Source: DASXTC01 sp036505635 (GTDB taxonomy: Bacteria; Acidobacteriota; Polarisedimenticolia; JACPZX01; DASXTC01). Taken from it: a stretch of DNA of 64,000 nt. The translations under genes and the position numbers were made by a program. The stretch's first letter is position 1. Each line of letters starts with the position of its first letter. The notes under the pieces are model-generated. The model did not search any database. It saw only the letters and a list, made by a program, of their open reading frames with translations, and was not told the origin of the DNA. Below, piece by piece: positions 33,489 to 43,872 of the stretch. The DNA lies in NCBI GenBank assembly GCA_036505635.1, contig DASXTC010000016.1:1-64000 (forward strand), written 5' to 3'.

Positions 33489-34418
33489 ATGACTCAGCGG
33501 ACTCTCAAGACCCGCATCGACGTCGTAGGGGTCGGCCTGCACACCGGCCGGCGGATCAGGATGGAGGTCGCACCGGCCTCCGCCGACACCGGCATCCGGT
33601 TCGTCCGCAGCGATCTCGGGGGTGCCGCCATCTCGCTGGGAGTGGGCGGCGACGCGCGCGTCTCCCGCGTCGATCACGCGACCACGCTTTCGGGAGAGGG
33701 ATTCACGATCTCCACGGTCGAGCACCTCATGGCGGCCCTGCGCGGTCTGGGCGTCGACAACGCCACCGTCCACCTCTCCGGCGCGGAGGTCCCGATCATG
33801 GACGGCAGCGCCGCCCCGTTCGTCTATCTGGTGAAGGAAGCCGGCCTGAAGGATCTCGGCGTGCCGCGCCGGTACCTTCAGCTCAAGCGGCCCGTCAGCG
33901 TTCTTGACGGAGATCGCGAAGTCACCATCTACCCCGCTGACCACTTCCGAATCAGCTACACGATCGATTTCACCCATCCGGCCATCGGACGCCAGAGCCT
34001 GTCACGCGGCATCGACGAGAGGACCTTCGTCAAGGAGCTGGCCCCCGCGCGCACGTTCTGCCTCCTGAAGGACGTCCAGCTCCTCAGGAAGCGCGGTCTC
34101 GCGCTGGGCGGCTCGCTCGCCAACGCCGTCGTGGTGGGAGACCAAGGCCCCCTCAACAACCTGAGGTTTCACGATGAGTTCGTGCGGCACAAGGCCCTCG
34201 ACCTCGTCGGGGATCTGGCCCTGCTGGGCCATCCGGTCCTGGGGCACGTCGTCGCCCACAAGGCGGGCCACGAGATGCACTCGCGCCTCGTCGTGCGCCT
34301 CCTGACCGAGCGCGATGCCTGGACCCTGACGACCCGGGCGCACGTGCCTGTCGCCGCCGCCACCGGGGTCATCGCCGCAGCCAGCCCGCACGCGGCGACC
34401 GGCCTGGCGACAATGTAG
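33489..34418 (+). CDS. lpxC: UDP-3-O-acyl-N-acetylglucosamine deacetylase
   Basis: The zinc enzyme that commits UDP-3-O-acyl-GlcNAc to lipid A synthesis. The 309-residue protein has the expected two-domain repeat: VGVGLHTGRR, then TVEHLMAALRGLGVDN with the first zinc His, EVPIMDGSAAPFVYL, and the second half with RHKALDLVGDLALLG (zinc His and Asp) and GHVVAHKAGH (catalytic His). ATG 33489 is preferred because GGAGG (33476-33480) lies eight bases upstream; an upstream ATG overlaps that site. The presence of lpxC shows a lipid A-containing outer membrane. Confidence 0.95.
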   Translation: MTQRTLKTRIDVVGVGLHTGRRIRMEVAPASADTGIRFVRSDLGGAAISLGVGGDARVSRVDHATTLSGEGFTISTVEHLMAALRGLGVDNATVHLSGAEVPIMDGSAAPFVYLVKEAGLKDLGVPRRYLQLKRPVSVLDGDREVTIYPADHFRISYTIDFTHPAIGRQSLSRGIDERTFVKELAPARTFCLLKDVQLLRKRGLALGGSLANAVVVGDQGPLNNLRFHDEFVRHKALDLVGDLALLGHPVLGHVVAHKAGHEMHSRLVVRLLTERDAWTLTTRAHVPVAAATGVIAAASPHAATGLATM

Positions 34419-34424
34419 CACCCC

Positions 34425-34455
34425 CTGACCGCCGCCCACCCCGCCCTGCTAGAAT
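34425..34455 (+). promoter_or_regulatory. Weak promoter of the DUF4390-ntrYX operon
   Basis: TAGAAT (34450-34455) is a reasonable -10 box; the best -35 (CTGACC, 34425-34430) has a long 19-base spacer. Confidence 0.3.
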
Positions 34456-34490
34456 GAGTCCGTCTCGATGCCCGAGGCGGAGGGGAAGCT

Positions 34491-35045
34491 TTGATCCAGG
34501 TGGGTGTCCTTCTTATCGCGGCGGGCCTGACCCTCACGGCCGACACCTCGATTACGGCCCTCTCCGCGGCCGCCACCGAGCACGACCTGTACACCTCCTT
34601 CGCCGTCAGGAACGCCTTCACGGGGGACGTGAAGGAGAAGATCGCCTCCGGGCTGCCCGTCACCTTCACCTACTTCATGGAGGTGGCACGCCGCCGCCCG
34701 CTCTGGTTCGACAGGATCCTCGTCCGCAAGACCGTAGCCACCACCGTCCAGTACGACACCCTCACGCACCAGTACAGTCTCTCGAGGAGGGTGAACGACG
34801 AAGTGACGGAGACGTCCGTCGCTGTGGAAGAAGCCGACATGATGCGATGGATGACCACGCTCGAGCGCGTCCGCCTCGCCGACCCGACCGCCCTGAGAGG
34901 GGCCGATGACGGCTCCCTTTACGTCAGGGTGAAGTCGCGGCTCCAGAAGAGGTTCGTCCTGTTCTTCATTCCCTGGGATGTGGAAACCGGCTGGGAGAAG
35001 GTCAGGCTGACCCTTTCGGGCGCGGGGGCGAGCCGTGGACGATGA
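34491..35045 (+). CDS. DUF4390 protein upstream of ntrY
   Basis: 184 residues, with an N-terminal hydrophobic segment that is likely a signal peptide (about residues 1-20). The DUF4390 pattern follows (AFTGDVKEKIASGLPVTFTYFMEVARRR, VQYDTLTHQYSLSR, RFVLFFIPWDVETGW). The family occurs in front of NtrY-type kinases in several phyla, and its function is not established. A TTG start (34491) follows GGAGGGG. The end overlaps ntrY by 11 bases, so the two are coupled. Confidence 0.8.
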   Translation: MIQVGVLLIAAGLTLTADTSITALSAAATEHDLYTSFAVRNAFTGDVKEKIASGLPVTFTYFMEVARRRPLWFDRILVRKTVATTVQYDTLTHQYSLSRRVNDEVTETSVAVEEADMMRWMTTLERVRLADPTALRGADDGSLYVRVKSRLQKRFVLFFIPWDVETGWEKVRLTLSGAGASRGR

Positions 35046-37242
35046 TCGGCGGGTAAAGACCGACCGCCTCGCACTGTTCGGCATCGGCGCCCTCGTGGTC
35101 GTCCTGACGGCCGTCTCCGCCCTCCTCCAGAGGACCGACCAGTTCTCGTGGCAGTACGTCACCAACACCGTCCTTTTTTCCTTCCTCGTCATCGTCAACT
35201 GCATCCTGATCCTGGCGCTGCTGATCATCCTCGGCAGGCACCTCATCAAGCTGCTGCTCGAAAGGCACAGGAATATCCTCGGCTCGCGCTTCCGCACCAA
35301 GCTGGTCTTCACCTTCCTCGGGCTGTGCCTGGTGCCGGCCGTCCTTCTGTTCGCGGCGGCCGTCAGCATCATCGACCGCTCGGTGGAGCGGTGGTTCTCC
35401 ACGGACGTCGAGACGATCAGCCGCGACGCGCGCTCCGTGGTGGATCTCTACTACGAGGAGCAGAAGAAGCACGCCGAGCGGTTCGCCTCGGACATCGCGG
35501 CGGAGATGTCCCGCCGGGGCGCCCTGGAGGCGGGCCGGCGCGATCGCGTCAAGGAGATCGAGGAGAAACTCCGGGTCCGGCACCTGGATCTGCTGGCGGT
35601 CTACCAGGCGGGGACGGAGCCCCTCACGGTGGCCAACCCGAGGATCCCTTTGAGCGATCTCAAGCCGATCCCCGAGGAGGTGTTGCGTGAAGGGTTCGCC
35701 GGCCGGAGTTTTTCGTGGCAGGATTCGCTAGGGTCGGGACAGCTCATCCGCTCGGGCGTGCCGATCTACTCTGAGAACCGGGAGAAGGTCGCGGCCGTGG
35801 CCGTGGCCGGGCTGTTCGTCGCCAGGGACGCATCCTCGATGACATCGGGCATCGCGCGCAGCGTCGACAACTACCGCCAGCTCCGCCTGCAGAAGAGCAA
35901 CATCAAACGCGTGTACGTCCTGGGCTTCCTCCTCATCACGCTGCTGATCCTCTTCTCGGCCACCTGGGTCGGCCTCTACCTGGCGCGCGGGATCACCGTG
36001 CCGATCCAGATGCTGGCGGAAGGGACGCGCGAGGTCTCCTCCGGCAACCTCGACTACCAGGTGCGGCTGGACGCGGGCGACGAGCTGGGGATCCTGATCG
36101 ACTCGTTCAACGCGATGACGCGCGAGCTGAAGGGGAGCCGCCAGACGATAGAAAGCGCCAACCTCGAGCTGCGGGAGCGATATCTCGAGCTGGAGGAGAG
36201 ACGCCGGTACATCGAGACGGTGCTTGAGAGCATCCCCACCGGCGTCATCTCGCTCGACCAGGAGGGGCGCGTCACCACCATCAACCGCGCCGCGCGCCGC
36301 ATCCTGAGGATCGAGACGGCGCCCGACGTCCGCGGCCTCCTCTACAACGAGCTCCTGGGGCGCGAGAACCTGGCCGAGGTCCAGACGGTGATCCCCCGCC
36401 TGCTTGGAAGCCATGGGGCGACCCTCACGCGGGAGTTCCACGTCAGCATCGCGGGCCAGCCGCTGTCGCTGTCGGTCACCTTCTCGCCGCTGGACCTGGG
36501 GACCGGGACCGGTCTGGGTCTGCTGATCGTCGTGGAGGACATCACGTCGCTGATCAAGGCTCAGAAGGTGGCCGCGTGGAGGGAGGTGGCGCGCCGGATC
36601 GCCCACGAGATCAAGAACCCACTGACGCCGATCCAGCTTTCCGCGCAGCGGATGCTCAAGAAGTGGCGGGAGGGGGCGGACGACCTGGGGCAGGTGGTGG
36701 AGGAGGGGGCGTCCACGATCGTCAAGGAGGTCAAGACGCTCAAGAGCCTGGTGAACGAGTTCTCGGGGTTCGCCCGGATGCCGGCCGCGAATCCGACCTC
36801 CGCCGACCTGCACGAGATCATCGACCAGGCCCTGGGCATCTACCAGGGAGCCTACCAGGAGGTCTCCTTCGACCGCCGGTACGCGGACGACCTGCCGGCG
36901 GCCCTCCTGGACAGGGAGCAGATGAAGCGCGTGTTCGTCAACCTGATCGACAACGCGCTGGAAGCGATGGGGCGGCGGGGCGAGATCGTCATCGGGACCC
37001 GGTACCTGTCGCACCTCCAGATGATGCAGGTGGAGGTGGCTGACGACGGGCCGGGCATTCCACCTGAGGACAAGGAGAAGCTCTTCCTGCCCTACTTCTC
37101 CACCAAGAAGCGCGGCACGGGCCTCGGGCTCGCCATCGTGAACCGGATCATCTCCGATCACCACGGCTACATCCGCGTGGAGGACAACGAGCCGCACGGC
37201 ACCCGGTTTATCATCGAGCTGCCGGCAGCGTCGCTGGCGTGA
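35035..37242 (+). CDS. ntrY: NtrY-type sensor histidine kinase
   Basis: 735 residues. Four membrane helices (three in about residues 10-115 and one near 300) bracket an extracytoplasmic sensor region; then HAMP (about 310-365), PAS (about 385-490), and a HisKA/HATPase core. The phosphorylated histidine is His524 in RRIAHEIKNPLTPIQ; the ATP-binding N, G1 and G2 boxes are NLIDNALEAMG, VADDGPGIP and KRGTGLGLAIV. It should phosphorylate the NtrX-type regulator 18 bases downstream. GTG 35035 is chosen for its overlap with DUF4390. The stimulus is not evident; nitrogen is known in some NtrY homologues. Confidence 0.88.
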   Translation: MDDDRRVKTDRLALFGIGALVVVLTAVSALLQRTDQFSWQYVTNTVLFSFLVIVNCILILALLIILGRHLIKLLLERHRNILGSRFRTKLVFTFLGLCLVPAVLLFAAAVSIIDRSVERWFSTDVETISRDARSVVDLYYEEQKKHAERFASDIAAEMSRRGALEAGRRDRVKEIEEKLRVRHLDLLAVYQAGTEPLTVANPRIPLSDLKPIPEEVLREGFAGRSFSWQDSLGSGQLIRSGVPIYSENREKVAAVAVAGLFVARDASSMTSGIARSVDNYRQLRLQKSNIKRVYVLGFLLITLLILFSATWVGLYLARGITVPIQMLAEGTREVSSGNLDYQVRLDAGDELGILIDSFNAMTRELKGSRQTIESANLELRERYLELEERRRYIETVLESIPTGVISLDQEGRVTTINRAARRILRIETAPDVRGLLYNELLGRENLAEVQTVIPRLLGSHGATLTREFHVSIAGQPLSLSVTFSPLDLGTGTGLGLLIVVEDITSLIKAQKVAAWREVARRIAHEIKNPLTPIQLSAQRMLKKWREGADDLGQVVEEGASTIVKEVKTLKSLVNEFSGFARMPAANPTSADLHEIIDQALGIYQGAYQEVSFDRRYADDLPAALLDREQMKRVFVNLIDNALEAMGRRGEIVIGTRYLSHLQMMQVEVADDGPGIPPEDKEKLFLPYFSTKKRGTGLGLAIVNRIISDHHGYIRVEDNEPHGTRFIIELPAASLA

Positions 37243-37260
37243 GGATTCTCGGGAGACGCG

Positions 37261-38670
<1,410 letters not shown>

Positions 38671-38709
38671 AGCCCTTCCCGGGCCTGGCCGGGATCGTCG
38701 CCGCTGTCC

Positions 38710-38737
38710 TTGAAATCACCCCTCTCGCACATATATT
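38710..38737 (+). promoter_or_regulatory. Sigma-70 promoter of the large TPR operon
   Basis: TTGAAA (38710-38715), 16 bases, TATATT (38732-38737). Predicted start near 38744. It lies after ntrX and before the TPR gene, so the three TPR genes have their own promoter. Confidence 0.6.
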
Positions 38738-38818
38738 CGCCGGGTCCGGCTGTGCGCCCGCCGCCGCGGGGGGAGCTCCGTGTTCCCCTGTCCGGCGGGC
38801 ATTTCCGGTGGCTCCCAG

Positions 38819-41800
38819 ATGATCAGCACGAAGGACCTCAAGGACCTCTTCGGCGAGAGCAGCCCCGACAGGGTGATTCTCAAGGCGCAGAGGCTCGCGG
38901 CGCGCGGCAGGAACGACCAGGCCCTGGACGTCATCAAGGACGCGATCAACCGGCTGGGTGAGGTGGCCGACCTGCGAGTGGAGCTGGCGACCTTGCATCT
39001 GTCTGGAGGGAGGCCCCGGGAGGCCGCCGAATCGTTGCGCGCGCTCCTGAAGGTCGATCCCAAGCAGGTGCAGCGTGTCGAGGAGTTCGTCGGCTGGGCC
39101 CGGACGCAGTTCTCGGACATCGAGCCCCTCTACGAGCCGATGGCCGAAGGGCACATCGCGAGGCGCAACTACACTGCCGCGGTGGACTGTCTCGAGCGCA
39201 TCAACAAGAAGACGCTGGAGGCCGGGCTCGAAGGACGCCTCGCCAACCTGAACCGCTTCCTCGAAAAGGGGACGATGGTCCCCAAGTCCGCGCTGCCGAC
39301 CCTCTACTTCGCGGCGCTGGCGCACGAGGTCATCGGCGACTGGCACAAGACGCTCGAAGTCTACCGGAAGATCCTCGCCGCCGCCCCGGCCGACCTTCCG
39401 GCGGTTGACGAGAGGCTCAAGGGGTTGGTCGGAAGGAACTACAAGAACACGCCGCTGCGGCTCGCCTACGCCGAGATTCTCGAATCGATGGGGCAACGCA
39501 ACCGCGCCTGGGACGAGCACCTCAAGGCGCTGGAGGTCGACCCGCGCAGCGCCCCGCAGGTCGGCCGCTTCATCGCGTCCCTCCTGCAGGCGGAGCCGGA
39601 GAACCCGGATCTGCTCTGGGCCTCGGTGCGCGTCCGCCTCGCGGAAGGCCGGATCGAGGAGGCTCTCGAGCTCTGCGGCTCGCTGGCCGGCCGCGGCAGC
39701 CATCTCTCCGACATCGAGAAGCTCCTGGAGGAGCTGGCCTCCACGGGCAAAGAGAGCGTCGACACGCTGCTCCTTCTGGCGAAGGTGGCGGTGGCGCAGG
39801 GCAAGGTCGGCCGCGCTCTGGCGGCCATCGGCTCGGCGATCGGCAACGACGCCCGCGAACGCGGCATCAGCGCCCTCGAGCAGGTGGTGGCGGCCTTCCC
39901 TTCGGAAGCGCGCGCCTACCAGATGCTGGCCGACTGCCATCTCAAGGAAGGGCGCATCGATCGATCGCTTCAGGCTTATCAGGAGCTTCGCCGCATGGAC
40001 CCGGCCTCGGCCCCCCTGATCTCGAACCGGCTGCGGGGCTTGCTGGCGGCCGACCCGGGCAATGAGGCGGCCCAGCAGCTCATGGAGCAGGTCTGCATCG
40101 AAGCGGGCGATCTCCAGGAGGCGGTTCCGTTCCTGAGGCGCCGGCTACGCCGTGGCGGCGCGGACGCCCGCGAGGCGCTCGATCGCGTCAGGCAGATGCT
40201 CCTGGCCACGCCGGCGGATCCGTCGCTCAGAAGGGCGGCGGCCGAGGCATGCCTCGTCCTGGAGGATCCGGCCGGCGCGTGGGGATATTTGCAGGATCTG
40301 ATTCAGGGACAGGGACCGGCCGGGCCTGAACTCCTTCACCTGCTGGTCCTGTGCGCCGGCTCGTCTGCGGAGCTCTTCCGCCGAATCTTGTCTCACACCT
40401 CCTCGCTGCCTCCGCGCTGGATGAAGCAGCCAGAGGTCGTCTTCGCGCTGGCCGAGTCGGCCGGCCGGGCCGGTCTCTTCAGGGAGGCGGTGCAGGCGTA
40501 CCGGCAGGCCGAGCTGCTCCTCCCGGAAGGAGCGCCGATCTGCCACGAGGCGATCCGGGTCCTTGGGGCCCGGGCCAGGGAGATGGGGTCCGTCCAGGAC
40601 GCCGCGATCCTCGCGGAAGCGCTGCTCGACGCCGGCGACGTCGAGGCTGCCACCGAGACGCTGCGCGGCGCGGAAGAGATCCCGGCCGCCATCGCGTCGC
40701 GGCTCGCCGGCAAGCTGACCGAGGCGCTGCGCCGGGACCCGGGCAACCTCGCGTTGAGCGCCGGGCTCGCCGGGGTCTACCTGGCATCGGGGCAGGTCGC
40801 CCGCGCCCTGTCAATCACGCGGGCCGCGATCGCCGACCGCGAGGACGCGGCTTCGGCGCCCCTTACCATGATCTACGGTGATGCGCTCGGGCGCTCGGGC
40901 CGCCAGGCGGAGGCGACTCGCGCCTACGCGGCGTCCGTCAAGCGCGACCCATCGCTCGCGCCGAGGATCATCGAGCGCCTGCAGCAGGTGATCCAGGTCG
41001 ACATGGGAATCGAGGCGGCCCACCTGATACTGGGGCGCCTGCTGATCAACGAAGGGCGCGTGGCCGATGGAGTGCGTGCCCTGATGAGCGCCTGGTCGGT
41101 GAAGGCCGATCTGGCCCCGCACGTCCTCAAGGACCTGGACCAGACGGCCCGCAGGCACCCGTCCGAGCCCTCCGTGGACATGGCGCGCGCGCAGCTTCTG
41201 ATGGCGGCGGGAGAGCCGGTGGCGGCGGCCACGCTGCTGGGGGCCCGGTGCAGGGACGCCGAGCCCGGAGCCCTCGACGAGATCGTCGCCCGCCTCGAGG
41301 GGATCACCGCGAACCGCCCCGACTGCGCCCGTGCGCAACTCGAGCTGGGGCGCGCCTACCTTGGCAAGCGATGGGCGGCGAGGGCCTGCGCGTGCCTGTT
41401 GCGTGCCTACGAGCAGGACCGGTCGCTGGCCGAATCGATCGCGCTGCCCCTGGCGCAGATCCAGAAGGAGTTTCCCGACGAGCCCGAAGCCCACATCGCC
41501 CGCGGCGCGCTCTACGCCGGAGAGGGGCGCGTGATCCCGGCGGCCGAGGCCTATCTCAAGGCGGTCTCCCTGCCAGGGTCGGGGGCCTCGGAGGGGATCG
41601 CGCGGCTCACGAAGCTCAGCCAATCGGGCCGCGACGTGCCGCCGGAGGTTCAGCTGATGCTGGCGCGTGCCTGCCGCCTTTCGGGGGACATCCCGGGCTG
41701 TGTGGCGGCCGCGACCAGGGCGCTTCAGGCAGGCGGCGATCATGCCGTCCAGGTGCGCGCCGAGATGGACTCTCTGGTTGCGAAACACCCCGCCAGCGCG

Positions 41801-42541
41801 CCCGCGCGGCTCGGCCGTGCCACCGCCCTCACCCGCGTGCTCGACCTGGAGGCCGCAGCGCGCGATCTGGGAGATGCGCTTCGGTACGATCCTTCGTGCG
41901 CGGTGCGTGTGGCCGGTCTGGCTCGCGAGATCCTGGATCGACGCCCCTCGCTGACGGCCGGCGTGACGGTTCTGGCGAACGCGTTGGGCGCGTGCGGCGA
42001 CGACGCCGGTGCCGCGCGCGCTCTCGATGACGCGATCGCCTCGCAGGAACACCGAGACGATGTGGATCTGCTCCTCGCCCGGCGCGCCCTCGCCTTGAAG
42101 GCCGGCGACGCGGCTCTCGCTCGGAGCATGCTGACGCGGGCGGAGGGGGCCTGCCCGGATCGCGACCGGCTGTTGGAACGGCTTCATCGCGACGCGATGA
42201 CCTCCCCCGGGGGACCGAGCGCCGCCTCGGCCCTGAGACCGGAGGCCACCGAGGCGGTCGAGCGCGGCGATTATTTCAGGGCCGCGGAGATCATGACGCC
42301 CGAGCCGGCCACCCCCATAAAGGCCTGGCTCCTCGAAAGGTGCGGGCGCCACGCCGAGGCGGCCGCCTGCCTCCAGGAGCTGCTGGGGGACGACCGCGCC
42401 GCCGCCAGGTTCACCTCGTTGTACAACGATCTGGTGGCGCGGGAGCTGGAGGGGAGGGCCCCGGCGCTGATGGCCGAGACGAGGTGCCGTTTCGAGATCG
42501 AGCCCCGCCAAACCGAGACCATCCAGGGAGGTGTCCGATGA
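38819..42541 (+). CDS. Very large TPR-repeat protein
   Basis: About 1240 residues, nearly all degenerate tetratricopeptide repeats from the first to last residue (for example RNDQALDVIKDAINRLGEV, MLADCHLKEGRIDRSLQAYQ, RARGALYAGEGRVIPAAEAYL-type units). No signal peptide, membrane helix or catalytic domain is seen, so it is probably a cytoplasmic scaffold. Two starts are possible: GTG 38780, preceded by GGGGGAG four bases away, and ATG 38819; the ATG gives a protein-like N terminus and is preferred with low certainty. The end overlaps the next TPR gene (ATGA). Confidence 0.82.
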   Translation: MISTKDLKDLFGESSPDRVILKAQRLAARGRNDQALDVIKDAINRLGEVADLRVELATLHLSGGRPREAAESLRALLKVDPKQVQRVEEFVGWARTQFSDIEPLYEPMAEGHIARRNYTAAVDCLERINKKTLEAGLEGRLANLNRFLEKGTMVPKSALPTLYFAALAHEVIGDWHKTLEVYRKILAAAPADLPAVDERLKGLVGRNYKNTPLRLAYAEILESMGQRNRAWDEHLKALEVDPRSAPQVGRFIASLLQAEPENPDLLWASVRVRLAEGRIEEALELCGSLAGRGSHLSDIEKLLEELASTGKESVDTLLLLAKVAVAQGKVGRALAAIGSAIGNDARERGISALEQVVAAFPSEARAYQMLADCHLKEGRIDRSLQAYQELRRMDPASAPLISNRLRGLLAADPGNEAAQQLMEQVCIEAGDLQEAVPFLRRRLRRGGADAREALDRVRQMLLATPADPSLRRAAAEACLVLEDPAGAWGYLQDLIQGQGPAGPELLHLLVLCAGSSAELFRRILSHTSSLPPRWMKQPEVVFALAESAGRAGLFREAVQAYRQAELLLPEGAPICHEAIRVLGARAREMGSVQDAAILAEALLDAGDVEAATETLRGAEEIPAAIASRLAGKLTEALRRDPGNLALSAGLAGVYLASGQVARALSITRAAIADREDAASAPLTMIYGDALGRSGRQAEATRAYAASVKRDPSLAPRIIERLQQVIQVDMGIEAAHLILGRLLINEGRVADGVRALMSAWSVKADLAPHVLKDLDQTARRHPSEPSVDMARAQLLMAAGEPVAAATLLGARCRDAEPGALDEIVARLEGITANRPDCARAQLELGRAYLGKRWAARACACLLRAYEQDRSLAESIALPLAQIQKEFPDEPEAHIARGALYAGEGRVIPAAEAYLKAVSLPGSGASEGIARLTKLSQSGRDVPPEVQLMLARACRLSGDIPGCVAAATRALQAGGDHAVQVRAEMDSLVAKHPASAPARLGRATALTRVLDLEAAARDLGDALRYDPSCAVRVAGLAREILDRRPSLTAGVTVLANALGACGDDAGAARALDDAIASQEHRDDVDLLLARRALALKAGDAALARSMLTRAEGACPDRDRLLERLHRDAMTSPGGPSAASALRPEATEAVERGDYFRAAEIMTPEPATPIKAWLLERCGRHAEAAACLQELLGDDRAAARFTSLYNDLVARELEGRAPALMAETRCRFEIEPRQTETIQGGVR

Positions 42542-43620
42542 TCTGTCCTATTCTTTCCCAGGCCAGCCGGGACCCTGAAGGCAATACAGTGTGGGACCAT
42601 CACGAGTGCATCGAAGGGGCCTGCACCTTCTGGGCGCAGGAGATCTCCGATTGCGGAATCCGCGCCACCGGACTGGCGACCATCCAGCGAATGAGGGAGC
42701 CGCTGCCTTCGCTGGACCCGGCGGCGCTCGAGCCGATCATGTCCGCGATCGAGAAGGTGACCAACACCACGCGCGAGACGGGGCTCAAGCTGCTCGAGGG
42801 GGTCTCGGCCCTCGAGGAGCCGATGCGGGGGACCGGTCTGGAGATGGGCTCAAGGGTAGAGGCTCTCAACGCGCGCATCACGCGCCTGGAGGATGGGATC
42901 GAGGGGATCAAGAAGCTCGTGACCGAATCGGCCTCGGGGCGGCCCGCGTTCATGGACGACCTGGAGCAGTCGCTCACCTCGGTGACGCGGCGTCTTGGTG
43001 GGGTGACCGATCGCTTCAGCGCGCTGTCGGAATCTCTGGAGACCGTCTCGACCCAGGTGGGCACGCTCCAGGGGGCGCACGAGGATATCTCCGCGGCGCT
43101 CTCACTGGAGGCCGAGCGACGCCGTCACGACGATCAGCGCCAACGCAGGGACGAGGCGATGGCGCTCAACGCGCGTGGCGTGGCGCTTCACTATAAGGGC
43201 GCGGCGCAGGCGGCCGAGGCCTCCTTCAGGTCGGCGTTGGATCTGGACCCGGGCTTCGCCGAGGCGCACAACAACCTGGGGCTGACGCTCAGCCGGCAGG
43301 GGAGGGACGCGGAGGCCGAGGCCTGCTTCCAGAAGGCGCTCGAGCTGGATCCCGGCATGGGCGAGGCGGTGAACAATCTGGGCTTCCTCTTCCACCAGAA
43401 CATGCAGTTCGAGAAGGCGGTGGAGATGTTCAAACGGTCGGCGCTCGATGCCGGCGACGCCTCGGTGGCCTACACGAACCTCGGCAACGCGTGCTACAAG
43501 CTGGGCAGGTACTCCGAGGCGGTGGATGCCTGGAACAAGGCGGTCGAGAGGGATCCGCTCAACGAGCCGGCGCGCACGGCGCTGAAGATGTTCCAGCAGG
43601 AGCAGGGGACGCAGGGGTAG
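42538..43620 (+). CDS. TPR protein with an N-terminal four-cysteine motif
   Basis: 360 residues. The first 42 contain Cys3, Cys24, Cys29 and Cys39 (MICPILSQ, HHECIEGACTFW, ISDCGIR), a spacing that suggests a small zinc or iron-sulfur site. Residues about 60-200 are an amphipathic coiled coil, and the C-terminal part (about 205-350) has four TPR units (AMALNARGVALHYKGAAQAA, AHNNLGLTLSRQGRDAEAEA and similar). ATG 42538 overlaps the stop of the preceding TPR gene. Function unknown; a multimeric scaffold or sensor would fit. Confidence 0.78.
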   Translation: MICPILSQASRDPEGNTVWDHHECIEGACTFWAQEISDCGIRATGLATIQRMREPLPSLDPAALEPIMSAIEKVTNTTRETGLKLLEGVSALEEPMRGTGLEMGSRVEALNARITRLEDGIEGIKKLVTESASGRPAFMDDLEQSLTSVTRRLGGVTDRFSALSESLETVSTQVGTLQGAHEDISAALSLEAERRRHDDQRQRRDEAMALNARGVALHYKGAAQAAEASFRSALDLDPGFAEAHNNLGLTLSRQGRDAEAEACFQKALELDPGMGEAVNNLGFLFHQNMQFEKAVEMFKRSALDAGDASVAYTNLGNACYKLGRYSEAVDAWNKAVERDPLNEPARTALKMFQQEQGTQG

Positions 43621-43623
43621 CCG

Positions 43624-43869
43624 ATGGATCTCGACGAGGAACTGCTCATCGACAGGTTCTGCGCGGTGCGCAAGGCGGCTGCGCCGCCACCGGCCCAGAA
43701 ACCGGCTCCGATGCCTGCGCCCCCGCCCGCTTCCGTGGCGGCGCATCCGCCCGCTCCGCGCGTGGACGTGGAGGTAGAGGGGGACGACTCGGACACTGGA
43801 CGCCTTCGCCTGGAGGTGGAGGAGTACATGAAAGAGCGGTCGGGATTCAACCCGAACGACCTCGAGTGA
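43624..43869 (+). CDS. Small Pro/Ala-rich protein of the TPR operon
   Basis: 81 residues. It starts with an acidic helix (MDLDEELLIDRF), has a Pro/Ala-rich linker in the middle (about residues 20-46), and ends in an acidic amphipathic helix (LRLEVEEYMKERSGFNPNDLE). No signal peptide. It begins three bases after the stop of the TPR gene with GGGG just upstream, so it is probably translated with it. The flexible linker between two helices suggests an adaptor peptide for TPR domains; this is inference. Confidence 0.6.
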   Translation: MDLDEELLIDRFCAVRKAAAPPPAQKPAPMPAPPPASVAAHPPAPRVDVEVEGDDSDTGRLRLEVEEYMKERSGFNPNDLE

Positions 43870-43872
43870 AGG

